From NCBI RefSeq assembly GCF_900115005.1, contig NZ_FOUY01000018.1:62001-126000 (forward strand): a DNA stretch of 64,000 bases, read 5' to 3'. This document shows, in pieces, positions 16,303 to 25,228 of this stretch; within the stretch, counting starts at the first letter, position 1, and every line of letters begins with the position of its first letter. The DNA comes from Pseudonocardia ammonioxydans (GTDB lineage: Bacteria > Actinomycetota > Actinomycetes > Mycobacteriales > Pseudonocardiaceae). The notes beneath the pieces were generated by a model that did not search any database, was not told the DNA's origin, and saw nothing but the letters and a program-made list of their open reading frames with translations. The translations under genes and the position numbers were made by a program.

Positions 16303-17678
16303 CGGCGCGTCCCGGCGCCGGGGGTGTCCTCGAGCAGCTCGTCGGCGCGGGCGGTGAACAGCCGGGTTCCCCACAACATCGCCGCGGCGAGGAAGGCGAG
16401 CACGCCGAGCGAGACCACGCCCCACGCCCCGCTCGCGGTCGGGACGACGTCGTTGATCGCGGTCCGCATCACCGGCGCGACGAACCCGCCCAGATTGCCG
16501 ATCGAGTTGATCAGACCGATGCCGGCCGCGGCGGCCGCCCCGGTCAGGAACGCGGTCGGGAACGCCCAGCTGATGGGGCCCGCGCACAGGAACGCCGAGA
16601 CCGCCACGGTGATCGCCACGATGCCCAGCAGCGCGTGCCCGTTCGCCCCTGCCCAGGCCGAGACGAGGATCGCGACGCCGGTCAGCAGGAACGCGATCCC
16701 GCCCCAGTTGCGTCGCCGCCGGATCGTGTCGGCGTGCTTGCCGACGTAGTAGCAGAAGAACAGGCCGACCGCCCACGGCACCGCGGTGACCAGCCCGACC
16801 TCCCACCCGACCTCGCGCCCGATCAGCCCGGACACCTGCTGCGGGAGGTAGAAGGTCGTGCCGTACACCGCGACCTGCAGGCAGAAGTAGATCAGCGTGA
16901 AGTACCAGACCTTGCCGTTGACCATGGCCGACCAGACACCGCGCGGGCCGTCGGCGTCCTTGACCGCGTTCTCGTGGTCCATGACCTCCCGCATCGCGGT
17001 CTTCTCCGCGCCGGTGAGGAAGCGGGCCTTCTGCGGGGAGTCGGTGAGCAGGAACAGTGCGGCGATGCCGGCGACCACGGCCATCATGCCCTCGACGAAG
17101 AACATGACCTGCCAGCCCAGCCACGGGGTGAGCTGGTCACCGAAACTGATCAGCCCACCGGACAGCGGGGCGCCCAGCATCTGGCTGAACGGCTGCGCCA
17201 GGTAGAAGATCGCGAACAGCTGGACGCGTTTGCGGTTGGGGAACCACTGCGCCAGGAACATGATCACACCGGGGAACAGCCCGGCCTCGGTGACGCCGAG
17301 CAGGAACCGCAGGATCACGAACATGGTGTCGTTCGTGGTGAAGGCGAACGCGCTGGCGACGACGCCCCAGGTGATGGCGATGCGGGCCAGCCAGAACCGG
17401 GCTCCGAACCGGTCGAGCAGCAGGTTGGACGGGATCTCGAAGATCGCGTAGCCGATGAAGAAGATCCCGGCACCGAGCGCGAACGCCCCCGCGCTGACGC
17501 CGCGGTCGATCTGCAGGCCCTCCTCGGCGAATCCGACGTTGGTGCGGTCGAGGAAGGCGACGAAGTAGAGGATCACCAGCATCGGCATGAGCCGGGTGGT
17601 GGCCTTCTTCATCCCGGACGCCAGGTGCGGGCTGTCGAGCAGCTCCCGCGGTGCGCCGGACGTGGGAGTGGAGGACAC
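16299..17678 (-). CDS. MFS transporter, anion:cation symporter (ACS) family
   Basis: A 459-aa, 12-segment permease. YFVAFLDRTNVGFAE in segment 1, FFIGYAIFEIPSNLLLDRFGARFWLAR and RFLLGVTEAGLFPGV are ACS family hallmarks; relatives carry hexuronates, galactonate, tartrate or other sugar acids. GTG at 17678 follows GGAGAG by 4 bases. It is coupled to the DUF1537 kinase gene and sits behind the SDR/31-aa protein, fitting uptake of a sugar acid. Confidence 0.9.
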   Translation of the reverse strand: MSSTPTSGAPRELLDSPHLASGMKKATTRLMPMLVILYFVAFLDRTNVGFAEEGLQIDRGVSAGAFALGAGIFFIGYAIFEIPSNLLLDRFGARFWLARIAITWGVVASAFAFTTNDTMFVILRFLLGVTEAGLFPGVIMFLAQWFPNRKRVQLFAIFYLAQPFSQMLGAPLSGGLISFGDQLTPWLGWQVMFFVEGMMAVVAGIAALFLLTDSPQKARFLTGAEKTAMREVMDHENAVKDADGPRGVWSAMVNGKVWYFTLIYFCLQVAVYGTTFYLPQQVSGLIGREVGWEVGLVTAVPWAVGLFFCYYVGKHADTIRRRRNWGGIAFLLTGVAILVSAWAGANGHALLGIVAITVAVSAFLCAGPISWAFPTAFLTGAAAAAGIGLINSIGNLGGFVAPVMRTAINDVVPTASGAWGVVSLGVLAFLAAAMLWGTRLFTARADELLEDTPGAGTRR

Positions 17679-17717
17679 GATCTCTCCTTCGAGGTCGTTT
17701 CCGAGCAGGGACCCGGC

Positions 17718-17813
17718 TCAGGTGAGGATCAGGACGAGGCCGGCGGCGACGAGGACGATCCCGATCGCGAGGAACGCGAGGCGGGACCGGCTCCAGCCGG
17801 GCAGCCCAGCCAT
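17718..17813 (-). CDS. 31-aa single-pass membrane protein
   Basis: MAGLPGWSRSRL followed by one hydrophobic helix (AFLAIGIVLVAAGLVLILT). Its ATG shares one base with the SDR stop (TGATG at 17815-17811), the arrangement of coupled genes, and the 96-base frame uses GC-rich third positions. No family recognised. By position between an SDR and an ACS transporter it might be a small transporter- or membrane-associated subunit, but that is a guess. Confidence 0.55.
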   Translation of the reverse strand: MAGLPGWSRSRLAFLAIGIVLVAAGLVLILT

Positions 17814-18583
17814 CAGTGCATGTAGAGGCCGCCGTCGACGTTCAGGGTCTGCCCCGTCACGAAGCCGGCGTCCTCGCTGATCAGGTAGGCGGTCGCGGCC
17901 GCGACGTCGCGCGGGGTGCCGATCCGGGTCAGCACGCCGTCGGCCGCCATCGCGGCCTTGCGCTCGTCGGACAGGGTGCCGCCCATGATGTCGGTGTCGA
18001 TCGGGCCGGGGGAGATCGCGTTCGCGGTCACCCCGTGCGGGCCCAGCTCGCGCGCCACCGACCGGATCAGGCCGACGATCCCGGCCTTGGCGGCGGAGTA
18101 CGGCGTCTTCGAGTAGGTGCCGCCGCCGCGCTGCGCGGACACCGACGAGATCCCGACGATCCGGCCCACGCCGTGGCGGGCCATCGACCGGGCGGCCCGC
18201 TGGGTGACCCAGTGGGTGCCCTCCAGGTTGACCGACACGACCCGGCGCCACTCGTCGGCGTCGACGTCGAGGTAGGGGACGGGGGAGGCGACGCCGGCGA
18301 ACGCGACCAGCGCGACGAGCTGCGGAAGCTGCCCCTCGAGGGTGTCGACGGCGGCCACGGCGGCGTCGCGGTCGGCCACGTCGGCGCCGGCGCCCGCGGC
18401 GCGCACCCCGTGCGTCGCGGCGACCTCGGCGGCGGTCTCGGCGGCCGCGGCGCCGTCGACGTCGATCAGGCCGATGTTCCAGCCGGCCTCGGCCAGGTGG
18501 AACGCGGTCGCCCGGCCGATCCCGCGCGGGGACCCGGCCCCGGTCAGGATCGCGGTGCGCTCGTCGGGGAACGGGGTGCTCAC
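17813..18583 (-). CDS. SDR-family oxidoreductase
   Basis: A 256-aa short-chain dehydrogenase with TGAGSPRGIG cofactor loop, D at the end of strand 2 (LIDVDG, NAD type), FAGVA in place of the usual NNAG, ISSVSA (catalytic Ser) and YSAAK (Tyr, Lys). GTG at 18583 overlaps the upstream HCDH-like gene stop by 4 bp. Likely a polyol or sugar-acid dehydrogenase acting in the cluster's pathway. Confidence 0.87.
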   Translation of the reverse strand: MSTPFPDERTAILTGAGSPRGIGRATAFHLAEAGWNIGLIDVDGAAAAETAAEVAATHGVRAAGAGADVADRDAAVAAVDTLEGQLPQLVALVAFAGVASPVPYLDVDADEWRRVVSVNLEGTHWVTQRAARSMARHGVGRIVGISSVSAQRGGGTYSKTPYSAAKAGIVGLIRSVARELGPHGVTANAISPGPIDTDIMGGTLSDERKAAMAADGVLTRIGTPRDVAAATAYLISEDAGFVTGQTLNVDGGLYMH

Positions 18584-19566
18584 GGGGTCTCCTCCTGCTG
18601 GATCGGGGGCGGGCCCAGCTCGTCGAGGAGCTGCTGCATCCGCACGTAGGCCGTGTTGCGGTAGGCGACGAGCTCGGGCACCCGCTCGGCAGGCACGTCG
18701 AGGAAGCCGCCGCCGGACTTGGTGCCCAGCCGCCCGGCGTCGACGTGCTCGGCGAGCGCGCGCGGGGTCGCGAAGCGCTCCGGCCAGCGGCCCTGCAGCG
18801 ACTCGAAGCAGAACTTGTAGACGTCCAGGCCGGCCATGTCGGCGATGGCGAACGGCCCGAAGAACGGCAGCCGGAACCCGAACGTGGTGCGGACGATCGT
18901 GTCGACGTCCTCCGCGCTCGCCACGCCCTCGTCGACCAGCTGCGAGGCCTCGGAGAACAGCGCGTACTGCAGCCGGTTGAGGACGAAGCCGTCGGCGTCG
19001 GAGATCCGGGCCGGGTGCTTGCCGGTGGCCCGCACGATGTCCTCGACACCGGGCAGGATGCCTTCGTCGGTGCCGGCGTGCGCGATCACCTCGACCCCGG
19101 GGATGAACGGTGCCGGGTTGGAGAAGTGCACGCCCAGGAAACGCTCCGGGCGCTCGACGGCCTCGGCGATCCGGCCGATGAGGATCGTCGAGGTGTTGGA
19201 GCCGATCACCGCGTCCGGTGCGGCGGCCGCGGAGACCCGGCGCAGCACGTCGTGCTTGACGTCGAGCTTCTCCGGCACGGCCTCCTCGACGAAGTCGGCG
19301 CCGTCGACGGCGTCGGCGAACGACGGTGCGGCGGTGACCCGCTCGGCGATCGTGTCCGGGGCGTGCGCGGGGAACAGCCCGTCGGCGGCGAACCGCGTCG
19401 CCTCGGCGATCAGGCGCTCGCGGTTCGAGGTGGTGACCTCGGCGCCGGCGTCGGCGATCCGGACGCGGGCGCCGGCCAGAGCCAGGACCTGGGCGATCCC
19501 GCCGCACATGTAGCCGCTGCCGATCACCGCGACCGTGCGGCCGGTGAGTGTCCCCGTCGATGTCAT
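18580..19566 (-). CDS. 3-hydroxyacyl-CoA-dehydrogenase-like NAD(P) oxidoreductase
   Basis: A 328-aa protein with an N-terminal Rossmann fold (VAVIGSGYMCGGIAQVLALAGARVRIAD), SNTSTILIGRIA and the HFSNPAPFIPGVEVI active-site segment (catalytic His), then the all-helical HCDH C-domain (GRLGTKSGGGF). Acyl-CoA enzymes are absent from this operon, so a small hydroxy acid such as L-gulonate, carnitine or an apionate-type sugar acid is a better substrate guess; that is inference. Overlaps the SDR gene by 4 bp. Confidence 0.85.
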   Translation of the reverse strand: MTSTGTLTGRTVAVIGSGYMCGGIAQVLALAGARVRIADAGAEVTTSNRERLIAEATRFAADGLFPAHAPDTIAERVTAAPSFADAVDGADFVEEAVPEKLDVKHDVLRRVSAAAAPDAVIGSNTSTILIGRIAEAVERPERFLGVHFSNPAPFIPGVEVIAHAGTDEGILPGVEDIVRATGKHPARISDADGFVLNRLQYALFSEASQLVDEGVASAEDVDTIVRTTFGFRLPFFGPFAIADMAGLDVYKFCFESLQGRWPERFATPRALAEHVDAGRLGTKSGGGFLDVPAERVPELVAYRNTAYVRMQQLLDELGPPPIQQEETP

Positions 19567-19585
19567 GCGGTGGTCTCCTTCGAGG

Positions 19586-20518
19586 TCACGGGCGGGGGAG
19601 CAGGGTCCGCAGGTAGTCGCGGTTGGTGGCGCAGACCCCGAGCGAGTCGCCGCCGTACTGCTCCATCAGGAACGGTCCGCGGAAGCCGAGCGCCACGGCG
19701 TCCCGGACGACCTGGCGATAGTTGATGAGTCCGAGCTCCAGCGACGTCGGCGTGGAGGTGAACCAGGAGCCGTCGCCGGCCGCGTCCCGGGCGTAGTTCT
19801 TCACGTGCCAGTAGTTGGCGTACGGCAACGTCGTGGCGTGCATCTCGCGCCAGTCCTCGATCGGCCGGTGCAGCCGGACGAGGTTGCCGATGTCCGGGTT
19901 GAGCCCCACGTTGTCCAGCCCGATCTCGTGGATGAGCTGCACGGCCGAGTCGGCGGTGCCGAGGTAGGTGTCCTCGTACATCTCCAGCGCCATCGGCAGG
20001 CCCGCCTCGCGGGCGTGCGTGCCGAGCTCACGCAGCCGGGCGACCGCGAGTGCGCGCGTGTCGGCGTCGTCGGGGTCGCGCCAGCCGGGCGCGGTCCAGA
20101 ACCACAGCGCGCGGCGCTGCGCCTCGGAGAACGGGTGGTGCAGGCCGGTGGAGAACACGTCCATGCCCATCTCGGCGGCCGCGTCGATGGTGCGGTGGGC
20201 GTAGTCGAGGTTGCGTTGCTCGCGGCCCGGCTCCAGCACGCTCTGCCGCTGCACGTGCACGGAGATCATCCGGACCCCGTGCTCCCGGGCGATCGCGAGC
20301 AGCTCGGCTCGACGGCCCGGCTCCAGATCGGCCGGGCGGATGTGTGAGTCGGCGATCTCCAGCTCGGTGAACCCGAGCGCGGCGACCTCGGCGAACATCG
20401 CGTCCCAGCGCTCGGCCGGGGCGTCGTGCAGGGCGACCCCGTCCGGGCCGACCGGGGCGAACCCGTGCATGCAGACGGCGATGGGCCAGGTCTCGGCGGT
20501 GAGCTCCGCGGTGGACAT
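19586..20518 (-). CDS. xylose-isomerase-like TIM-barrel protein
   Basis: A 310-aa AP2Ec/sugar-phosphate isomerase family barrel. Candidate metal ligands are the Glu in LEMYEDTYLG, the Asp in LNPDIGNLV, His in NYWHVKN and Glu near FLMEQYGGDS. Family members isomerise, epimerise or decarboxylate keto sugars and sugar acids (for example OtnI and OiaC). First gene after the GntR-type palindrome at 20547-20558 and 19 bp upstream of the HCDH-like gene, hence leader of the five-gene unit reading toward 15061. Confidence 0.85.
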   Translation of the reverse strand: MSTAELTAETWPIAVCMHGFAPVGPDGVALHDAPAERWDAMFAEVAALGFTELEIADSHIRPADLEPGRRAELLAIAREHGVRMISVHVQRQSVLEPGREQRNLDYAHRTIDAAAEMGMDVFSTGLHHPFSEAQRRALWFWTAPGWRDPDDADTRALAVARLRELGTHAREAGLPMALEMYEDTYLGTADSAVQLIHEIGLDNVGLNPDIGNLVRLHRPIEDWREMHATTLPYANYWHVKNYARDAAGDGSWFTSTPTSLELGLINYRQVVRDAVALGFRGPFLMEQYGGDSLGVCATNRDYLRTLLPRP

Positions 20519-20546
20519 GACACTCCTTCGTGTGGCTCTTTGAAAG

Positions 20547-20558
20547 ATCCTATAGGAT
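20547..20558. promoter_or_regulatory. GntR-type operator, copy 1
   Basis: ATCCTATAGGAT, a perfect 12-bp palindrome 29 bp upstream of the TIM-barrel gene start. The same core occurs upstream of the kinase at 23878. Confidence 0.65.
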
Positions 20559-20624
20559 TGCGGATCGAGGTCAACCCGTTCCGGTGACGGGTCCGGTCCG
20601 GAGGTGGGTCGGGGTGCGGTCTGC

Positions 20625-21362
20625 TCAGCTGCCCGTCTCGAGGCGGAGCGAGCGTTCGCGGACGTTCTCCAGGTGCCGGTGCATCGCGGTGACCGGGGCC
20701 TCGGCGTCCCCGCCGGCGAATGCCTCCACGACGGCGGCGTGCTCGGCCACGGCCTCCTCGACGTCCGGTACGCCCTGCAGCGCGGTCTGGCGCATCCGGT
20801 GGATCTGGGCGCCGAGCGTCTCCGACATCTGCCACAGGTAACGGTTGTGGCTGTGCCGCAGGATCACGTCGTGGAAGGCGGTGTCGGCGGCGAAGTACTC
20901 GGCGGTCAGTGCCGGGTCGACCCGCCCCTGGGCCAGGGCGGCGGCCACGGCGTCACCCGCGCGGGCGTGCTGCCGCTGGGTCTCCCGCAGCTCGTCGAGC
21001 AGGTCCGGGCCGGCCGGCACAGCCATCCGGGTCGCGGTCGTCTCCAACATCAGCCGCGCGTCGAACAGCTCGGCCAGCTGCTCGGCGCCCAGCGGCGGCG
21101 CCACCCGGTAGCCCTTGAGCGCCTCCCGGGTGACCAGGCCGGTCCGCTCGAGCTGGACCATCGCCTCGCGGACAGGGGTGGGGGAGACGTCGAGCTCGCG
21201 GGCGATCGTGTCGATGCCCAGCCGGGTACCGGGTTCGAGGCCGCCGGACAGGAGCAGCTCGAGAATCCGCTCGTGGACGTGATCGCGCAGACCACGCCGT
21301 TCGATGCCGCCGCGCAGGCCGCGCTGTCCCATGCCGTCGCGCATGCCGGACGTGGGGCTCAT
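20625..21362 (-). CDS. GntR-family regulator, FadR/FCD subfamily
   Basis: A 245-aa regulator. The winged helix is at about residues 22-85 (LLSGGLEPGTRLGIDTIARELDVSPTPVREAMVQLERTGLV). The helical FCD ligand domain follows, with the metal-binding Asp/His set visible as DTAFHDVILRHSHN. ATG overlaps the TPI-like stop by 4 bp. It most likely binds the two ATCCTATAGGA sites that bracket it and represses both parts of the cluster until a sugar-acid ligand is present. Confidence 0.9.
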   Translation of the reverse strand: MSPTSGMRDGMGQRGLRGGIERRGLRDHVHERILELLLSGGLEPGTRLGIDTIARELDVSPTPVREAMVQLERTGLVTREALKGYRVAPPLGAEQLAELFDARLMLETTATRMAVPAGPDLLDELRETQRQHARAGDAVAAALAQGRVDPALTAEYFAADTAFHDVILRHSHNRYLWQMSETLGAQIHRMRQTALQGVPDVEEAVAEHAAVVEAFAGGDAEAPVTAMHRHLENVRERSLRLETGS

Positions 21363-22108
21363 CGGTCACCTCCGATCGTGAGTGCCTCGTCCAGGATGGC
21401 GGGCACCGCGGCCGGATCGTGCGCGAACCGCCCGAGGAACATGCCGTCCACGCTGCCGGCGATCCGTGGCAGCAGCCCGGGGCCCGCACTCCCGCCGTAG
21501 AGCACCCGGGCGTCCGGGAGGCCGGTCAGGTGATCGCGCAGGGCGTCGCCCATCTCGCGGACGTGCCCGGCCGGGGCCGGTTCCGGCGCGCCGATCGCCC
21601 ACACCGGCTCGTAGGCGATCACCAGCGGCCCGCCGGCGCCCGCGGCCCGCGCAGGCGCCAGCGCGCGGTCGACCTGCGTCCGGACCTCGTCGGCTGCGCG
21701 CGGCGACCGCTCGGTCTCCCCGACGCACAGCACCGGGGTGAGGCGGTTGCGCAGGGCCGCGTGGGTCTTCGCGGCGACGACGGCGTCGGTCTCGCCGAAA
21801 TGCGCCCGGCGCTCGGCGTGGCCGACCTCGGCCAGCGTGGCACCGACCTCGGCCAGCACAGCCCCGGACACCTCGCCGGTCCAGGGGCCGTCGTCGTGCA
21901 CGGCGAGGTCCTGGGCGCCGATCGCGATCCCGGCGGGCGCAGCGATCTCGAGTGCGGCCGGGATCGTCGGGTACTGCGGCAGCGCGAACAGCCGGACCCG
22001 GCCGGAGGTGACCGCGTCGTGCGTCCGGGTCGTGGCCGCGACGGCGCGCAGCCAGCCCAGCGTGCGGGCGTGCGAGAACCAGGTCTTGAAACTGATGCCG
22101 ATCAGCAC
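21359..22108 (-). CDS. triosephosphate-isomerase-like protein (tetrulose-phosphate isomerase candidate)
   Basis: A 249-aa TPI-fold enzyme. The catalytic Lys is in GISFKTWF (canonical TPI has GNWKMN), the His segment is VGHAERR (canonical IGHSERR), and the catalytic Glu is in AYEPVWAIG, with phosphate loop LYGGSAGP. These departures are typical of paralogues that work on erythrulose phosphates (DerI/LerI type) rather than glycolytic TPI. It overlaps the DhaK-DhaL kinase by 7 bp, which fits kinase-then-isomerase chemistry. Confidence 0.85.
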   Translation of the reverse strand: MLIGISFKTWFSHARTLGWLRAVAATTRTHDAVTSGRVRLFALPQYPTIPAALEIAAPAGIAIGAQDLAVHDDGPWTGEVSGAVLAEVGATLAEVGHAERRAHFGETDAVVAAKTHAALRNRLTPVLCVGETERSPRAADEVRTQVDRALAPARAAGAGGPLVIAYEPVWAIGAPEPAPAGHVREMGDALRDHLTGLPDARVLYGGSAGPGLLPRIAGSVDGMFLGRFAHDPAAVPAILDEALTIGGDR

Positions 22109-23841
22109 TCCGCGGCCTCCCGCAGCCGTTCGCCCGCGGTCCGCACGACCAGCGCGAACGAGACCGCGCCCGGGTCGGGCGTGCCGATGCTGCGATCTCC
22201 GTGCGCCCGTGCCCGGCCCAGCCGTGCGCGCAGCTCCCGGGTCGCCTCGGCCGCGGTGGTCGCCTCCCGTGCCGCGGCCGCCCAGGCCGTGGCCAGGTCG
22301 TCCCCGGCCTCGGAGCGGGCGGCGAGTGCGCGGTGGAACGGCACGATCGCGTCGACCATGGTCTTGTCCCCGACGGCGGCACCGCCGGAGCGCTCGACGG
22401 CGCGTTCCGCGGCGCTCACCCCCGCGGCCACCCGCGCCGTGTCGGGTGCGGTGTCGTCGCCCAGCGCGGTCCCGAGCGCGGCGAGCATGCCTGCCCAGAT
22501 CGCACCGGAGGCCCCGCCGGCCCGGTCGCCCCAGGCCTCACCCGCGCGCCGCAGGACGGTGCCGGCGCCGGCACCCCGCCCGGCCGCGTCGGCCGCGGCG
22601 TCACGGGCAGCCCGGCCACCGCGTTGCATGCCGATGCCGTGGTCGCCGTCCCCGGCGACCCGGTCGAGCCGGCCGAACTCGTCGGCGTGCTCGTCGAGGG
22701 CCGCGGCGACGTCGGCGAGCACGGCGGCGATCCGGGTGCCGCACTCCCGCGAGCCGGGGCCGGCCTCGGGGACGGGGAGGGGAGCCGTCCCGGCGGCTCC
22801 CGGCCCGCCGGGAACGGTGACGGCGTGCTGTCCGGCGTCGCGGCCGCGGCGGAACGCGGGGGTGTCGCAGGGTGCGCTCCAGAGCTGTTCGAGCTCGCCG
22901 GGGGTGTCGTCGAGCCAGAGCAGGGTGAGCGAGGCACCGGCCATGTCGAAGCTGGTGCAGAACTCGCCGACCTCGGGATCGACGACCTCGCACCCGGCCT
23001 CGGTCAGCAGCCGGTGCACCGCGCCGTAGACGACGAAGAGCTCCTCGTACTTCACCGAGCCCAGACCGTTGAGGATCGGGACGACGCGCGCACCGGCGCC
23101 GTCGGGAACTTCCGCGAGAAGTCCGTCGACCAGCAGCCCGGCCAGTCCGGCCGCGGTCGGGACGTCGGCCTCGTCGATGCCGGGCTCACCGTGGATGCCG
23201 AGGCCGACCCCCATCCGACCGGCCGGGACGTCGAACAGCGGCTCCCCGGCGCCGGGGAGCGTGCAGCCACCGAACGCCACCCCGAGCGAGCGGGTCCGGT
23301 CGTTGGCGAGCCGGGCGACCCGCTCGACGTCGTCGAGGTCGTGGCCCGCCTCGCAGGCGGCCCCGGCGACCTTGAACACGGTGAGGTCGCCTGCGATACC
23401 GCGGCGCCGGTCGCGTTCCTGCGGGCCGGCGCTGGACACGTCGTCGGTGACGACGAGTGTGCGGCAGTCCACCCCCGCGGTGCGCAGCCGCTCCTGCGCG
23501 GCGTCGAAGTTGAGGACGTCGCCGGCGTAGTTGCCGTAGGACAACAGCACCCCGCGGCCCTGGTCGGCCGTCGCGGCGACCGAGTGCACCTGCTGGGTGG
23601 ACGGCGAGGCGAAGATGTTGCCCATCGCCGCACCGTGCGCCAGGCCCGGGCCGACCAGACCTGCGAAGGCGGGATAGTGACCCGAGCCACCGCCGACGAC
23701 GAGCGAGACGGTCGGCTCGGCGGCCGCCGTGCTCCGGACGACGCCGCCCGGAACCGCACGCACCCAGCGGGCCGAGGCGGCGGCGAAGCCTGCGGTCATC
23801 TCGGCTGCGAAGTCGTCGGGATCGTTGAACAGACGGGTCAT
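22102..23841 (-). CDS. fused DhaK-DhaL dihydroxyacetone/erythrulose kinase
   Basis: A 579-aa kinase. The DhaK domain covers about residues 1-330 (LVVGGGSGHYPAFAGLV, GNIFASPS, LLSYGNYAGDVLNF; the covalent substrate His is in FGGCTLPG...GLGIHGEPG). The DhaL ATP domain follows from about 375 (RVAGDGDHGIGMQRG, GGASGAIWAGML, GDKTMVDAI). ATP-dependent single-chain members phosphorylate dihydroxyacetone or D/L-erythrulose. With the TPI-like partner a tetrulose is favoured. ATG start; a GntR-type site lies 37 bp upstream. Confidence 0.9.
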   Translation of the reverse strand: MTRLFNDPDDFAAEMTAGFAAASARWVRAVPGGVVRSTAAAEPTVSLVVGGGSGHYPAFAGLVGPGLAHGAAMGNIFASPSTQQVHSVAATADQGRGVLLSYGNYAGDVLNFDAAQERLRTAGVDCRTLVVTDDVSSAGPQERDRRRGIAGDLTVFKVAGAACEAGHDLDDVERVARLANDRTRSLGVAFGGCTLPGAGEPLFDVPAGRMGVGLGIHGEPGIDEADVPTAAGLAGLLVDGLLAEVPDGAGARVVPILNGLGSVKYEELFVVYGAVHRLLTEAGCEVVDPEVGEFCTSFDMAGASLTLLWLDDTPGELEQLWSAPCDTPAFRRGRDAGQHAVTVPGGPGAAGTAPLPVPEAGPGSRECGTRIAAVLADVAAALDEHADEFGRLDRVAGDGDHGIGMQRGGRAARDAAADAAGRGAGAGTVLRRAGEAWGDRAGGASGAIWAGMLAALGTALGDDTAPDTARVAAGVSAAERAVERSGGAAVGDKTMVDAIVPFHRALAARSEAGDDLATAWAAAAREATTAAEATRELRARLGRARAHGDRSIGTPDPGAVSFALVVRTAGERLREAAEC

Positions 23842-23877
23842 GCGGTCCCCCTCGTGGCCGGCGATGTAGTGCGGCAG

Positions 23878-23888
23878 ATCCTATAGGA
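23878..23888. promoter_or_regulatory. GntR-type operator, copy 2
   Basis: ATCCTATAGGA upstream of the kinase gene is identical over 11 bases to the palindrome at 20547-20557. Predicts joint control of the two promoters of the cluster. Confidence 0.6.
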
Positions 23889-23950
23889 AGTGGGGTTGGT
23901 CGGCAGCGGGACGCCCGCTCGGGTCGACACCGACTCTCCACGCCTTCGAT

Positions 23951-24001
23951 GTCAATGGTTCATTGACGCCAGCGTTCCGGCAACGAAACGACGACGACCC
24001 C
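23951..24001 (+). repeat. 51-bp dispersed element, copy 1
   Basis: Starts with GTCAATG-GTT-CATTGAC (perfect inverted repeat), continues through CGCCAGC and GAAACGACGAC, and matches 35245-35295 at 42 of 51 positions. A GC-rich hairpin (CCGCCGGG at 24026, CCCGGCGG at 24046) follows. The gap 23842-24103 holds no gene besides this element and the operator at 23878. Confidence 0.8.
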
Positions 24002-24103
24002 GACCCGTCCCGACGAGCGAGCCGGCCGCCGGGGGAGCGGGGTCGCCCGGCGGGGAGCCGCCCTTTCACCGTGGTCACACGGACGTCGCGATGGGATGGC
24101 AGG

Positions 24104-25228
24104 GTGAGCAGCACTGGGCCGAACGCGACCGACGGCAGCCCGACGACCCCGGCCACCGACGCGGAGCGGCTCGAGCGCGCCGTGCTCGAGGTGAAGCGGG
24201 TGATCGTCGGCCAGGACCGCCTCGTCGAGCGGATGCTGGTCGGCCTGCTGGCCAAGGGCCACCTGCTGCTGGAGGGGGTCCCGGGCGTCGCGAAGACCCT
24301 CGCGGTGGAGACGTTCGCCCGGGTCGTCGGCGGCAGCTTCGCCCGGCTGCAGTTCACCCCGGACCTGGTGCCCGCCGACATCCTCGGCACCCGGATCTAC
24401 CGGCAGGGGCGCGAGGAGTTCGACGTCGAGCTGGGCCCGGTCGTGGCGAACTTCGTGCTCGCCGACGAGATCAACCGGGCGCCGGCGAAGGTCCAGTCGG
24501 CGATGCTCGAGGTGATGGCCGAGCGCAAGCTCTCGCTCGGCGGGCGCGACCACCCGATGCCGGACCCGTTCCTGGTGCTCGCCACCCAGAACCCGATCGA
24601 GAACGAGGGTGTCTACCCGCTGCCCGAGGCGCAGCGGGACCGCTTCCTGTTCAAGCTGCTCATCGAGTACCCCGGGGTCGAGGAGGAGCGGGAGATCATC
24701 TACCGGATGGGGTCCACCCCGCCGGAGCCGACGCAGATCCTCACCCCGGACGAGCTGGTGCGGCTGCAGCGCACCGCCGCCGACGTCTTCGTGCACCACG
24801 CCCTGGTCGACTACGTGGTCCGCCTCGTCGTCGCGACCCGGCTGCCGGCCGAGCACGGGCTCTCCGACGTGGCGTCGTGGATCGCCTACGGCGCCTCGCC
24901 GCGGGCGTCGCTGGGCATCGTGGCCGGCGCCCGCGCGCTCGCGCTGGTCCGCGGCCGCGACTACGTGCTCCCGCAGGACGTGCTGGAGGTCGCTCCGGAC
25001 GTGCTGCGGCACCGTCTGGTGCTGTCCTACGACGCCGTCGCCGACCAGGTCCCGGTCGACCACATCGTCTCCCGGGTGCTGCAGACCGTGCCGTTGCCGC
25101 AGGTCAGCGCCCGTCCGGGGGCGACGGCCGCCGCGGCGGCACCGGCCGGACCGGGATGGCCGCAGGCGCCCGGCGCGGAGCAGCCCGGCACCGGCCCGGC
25201 GGGCGGCGCGGGAGGTGGCCCGGCGTGA
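24104..25228 (+). CDS. MoxR-family AAA+ ATPase
   Basis: A 374-aa MoxR ATPase. Walker A is GVPGVAKT, Walker B is [10 protein letters not shown], sensor 1 is [19 protein letters not shown], and the lid domain has [11 protein letters not shown]. MoxR proteins act as chaperones with VWA-domain partners. Here DUF58 and VWA genes follow directly, the same arrangement as Rv1479-Rv1481 of M. tuberculosis. GTG at 24104 is preferred; an upstream in-frame ATG would add a non-homologous stretch that coincides with the 51-bp repeat. The C-terminal 35 residues are Ala/Gly/Pro-rich. Confidence 0.9.
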   Translation: MSSTGPNATDGSPTTPATDAERLERAVLEVKRVIVGQDRLVERMLVGLLAKGHLLLEGVPGVAKTLAVETFARVVGGSFARLQFTPDLVPADILGTRIYRQGREEFDVELGPVVANFVLADEINRAPAKVQSAMLEVMAERKLSLGGRDHPMPDPFLVLATQNPIENEGVYPLPEAQRDRFLFKLLIEYPGVEEEREIIYRMGSTPPEPTQILTPDELVRLQRTAADVFVHHALVDYVVRLVVATRLPAEHGLSDVASWIAYGASPRASLGIVAGARALALVRGRDYVLPQDVLEVAPDVLRHRLVLSYDAVADQVPVDHIVSRVLQTVPLPQVSARPGATAAAAAPAGPGWPQAPGAEQPGTGPAGGAGGGPA

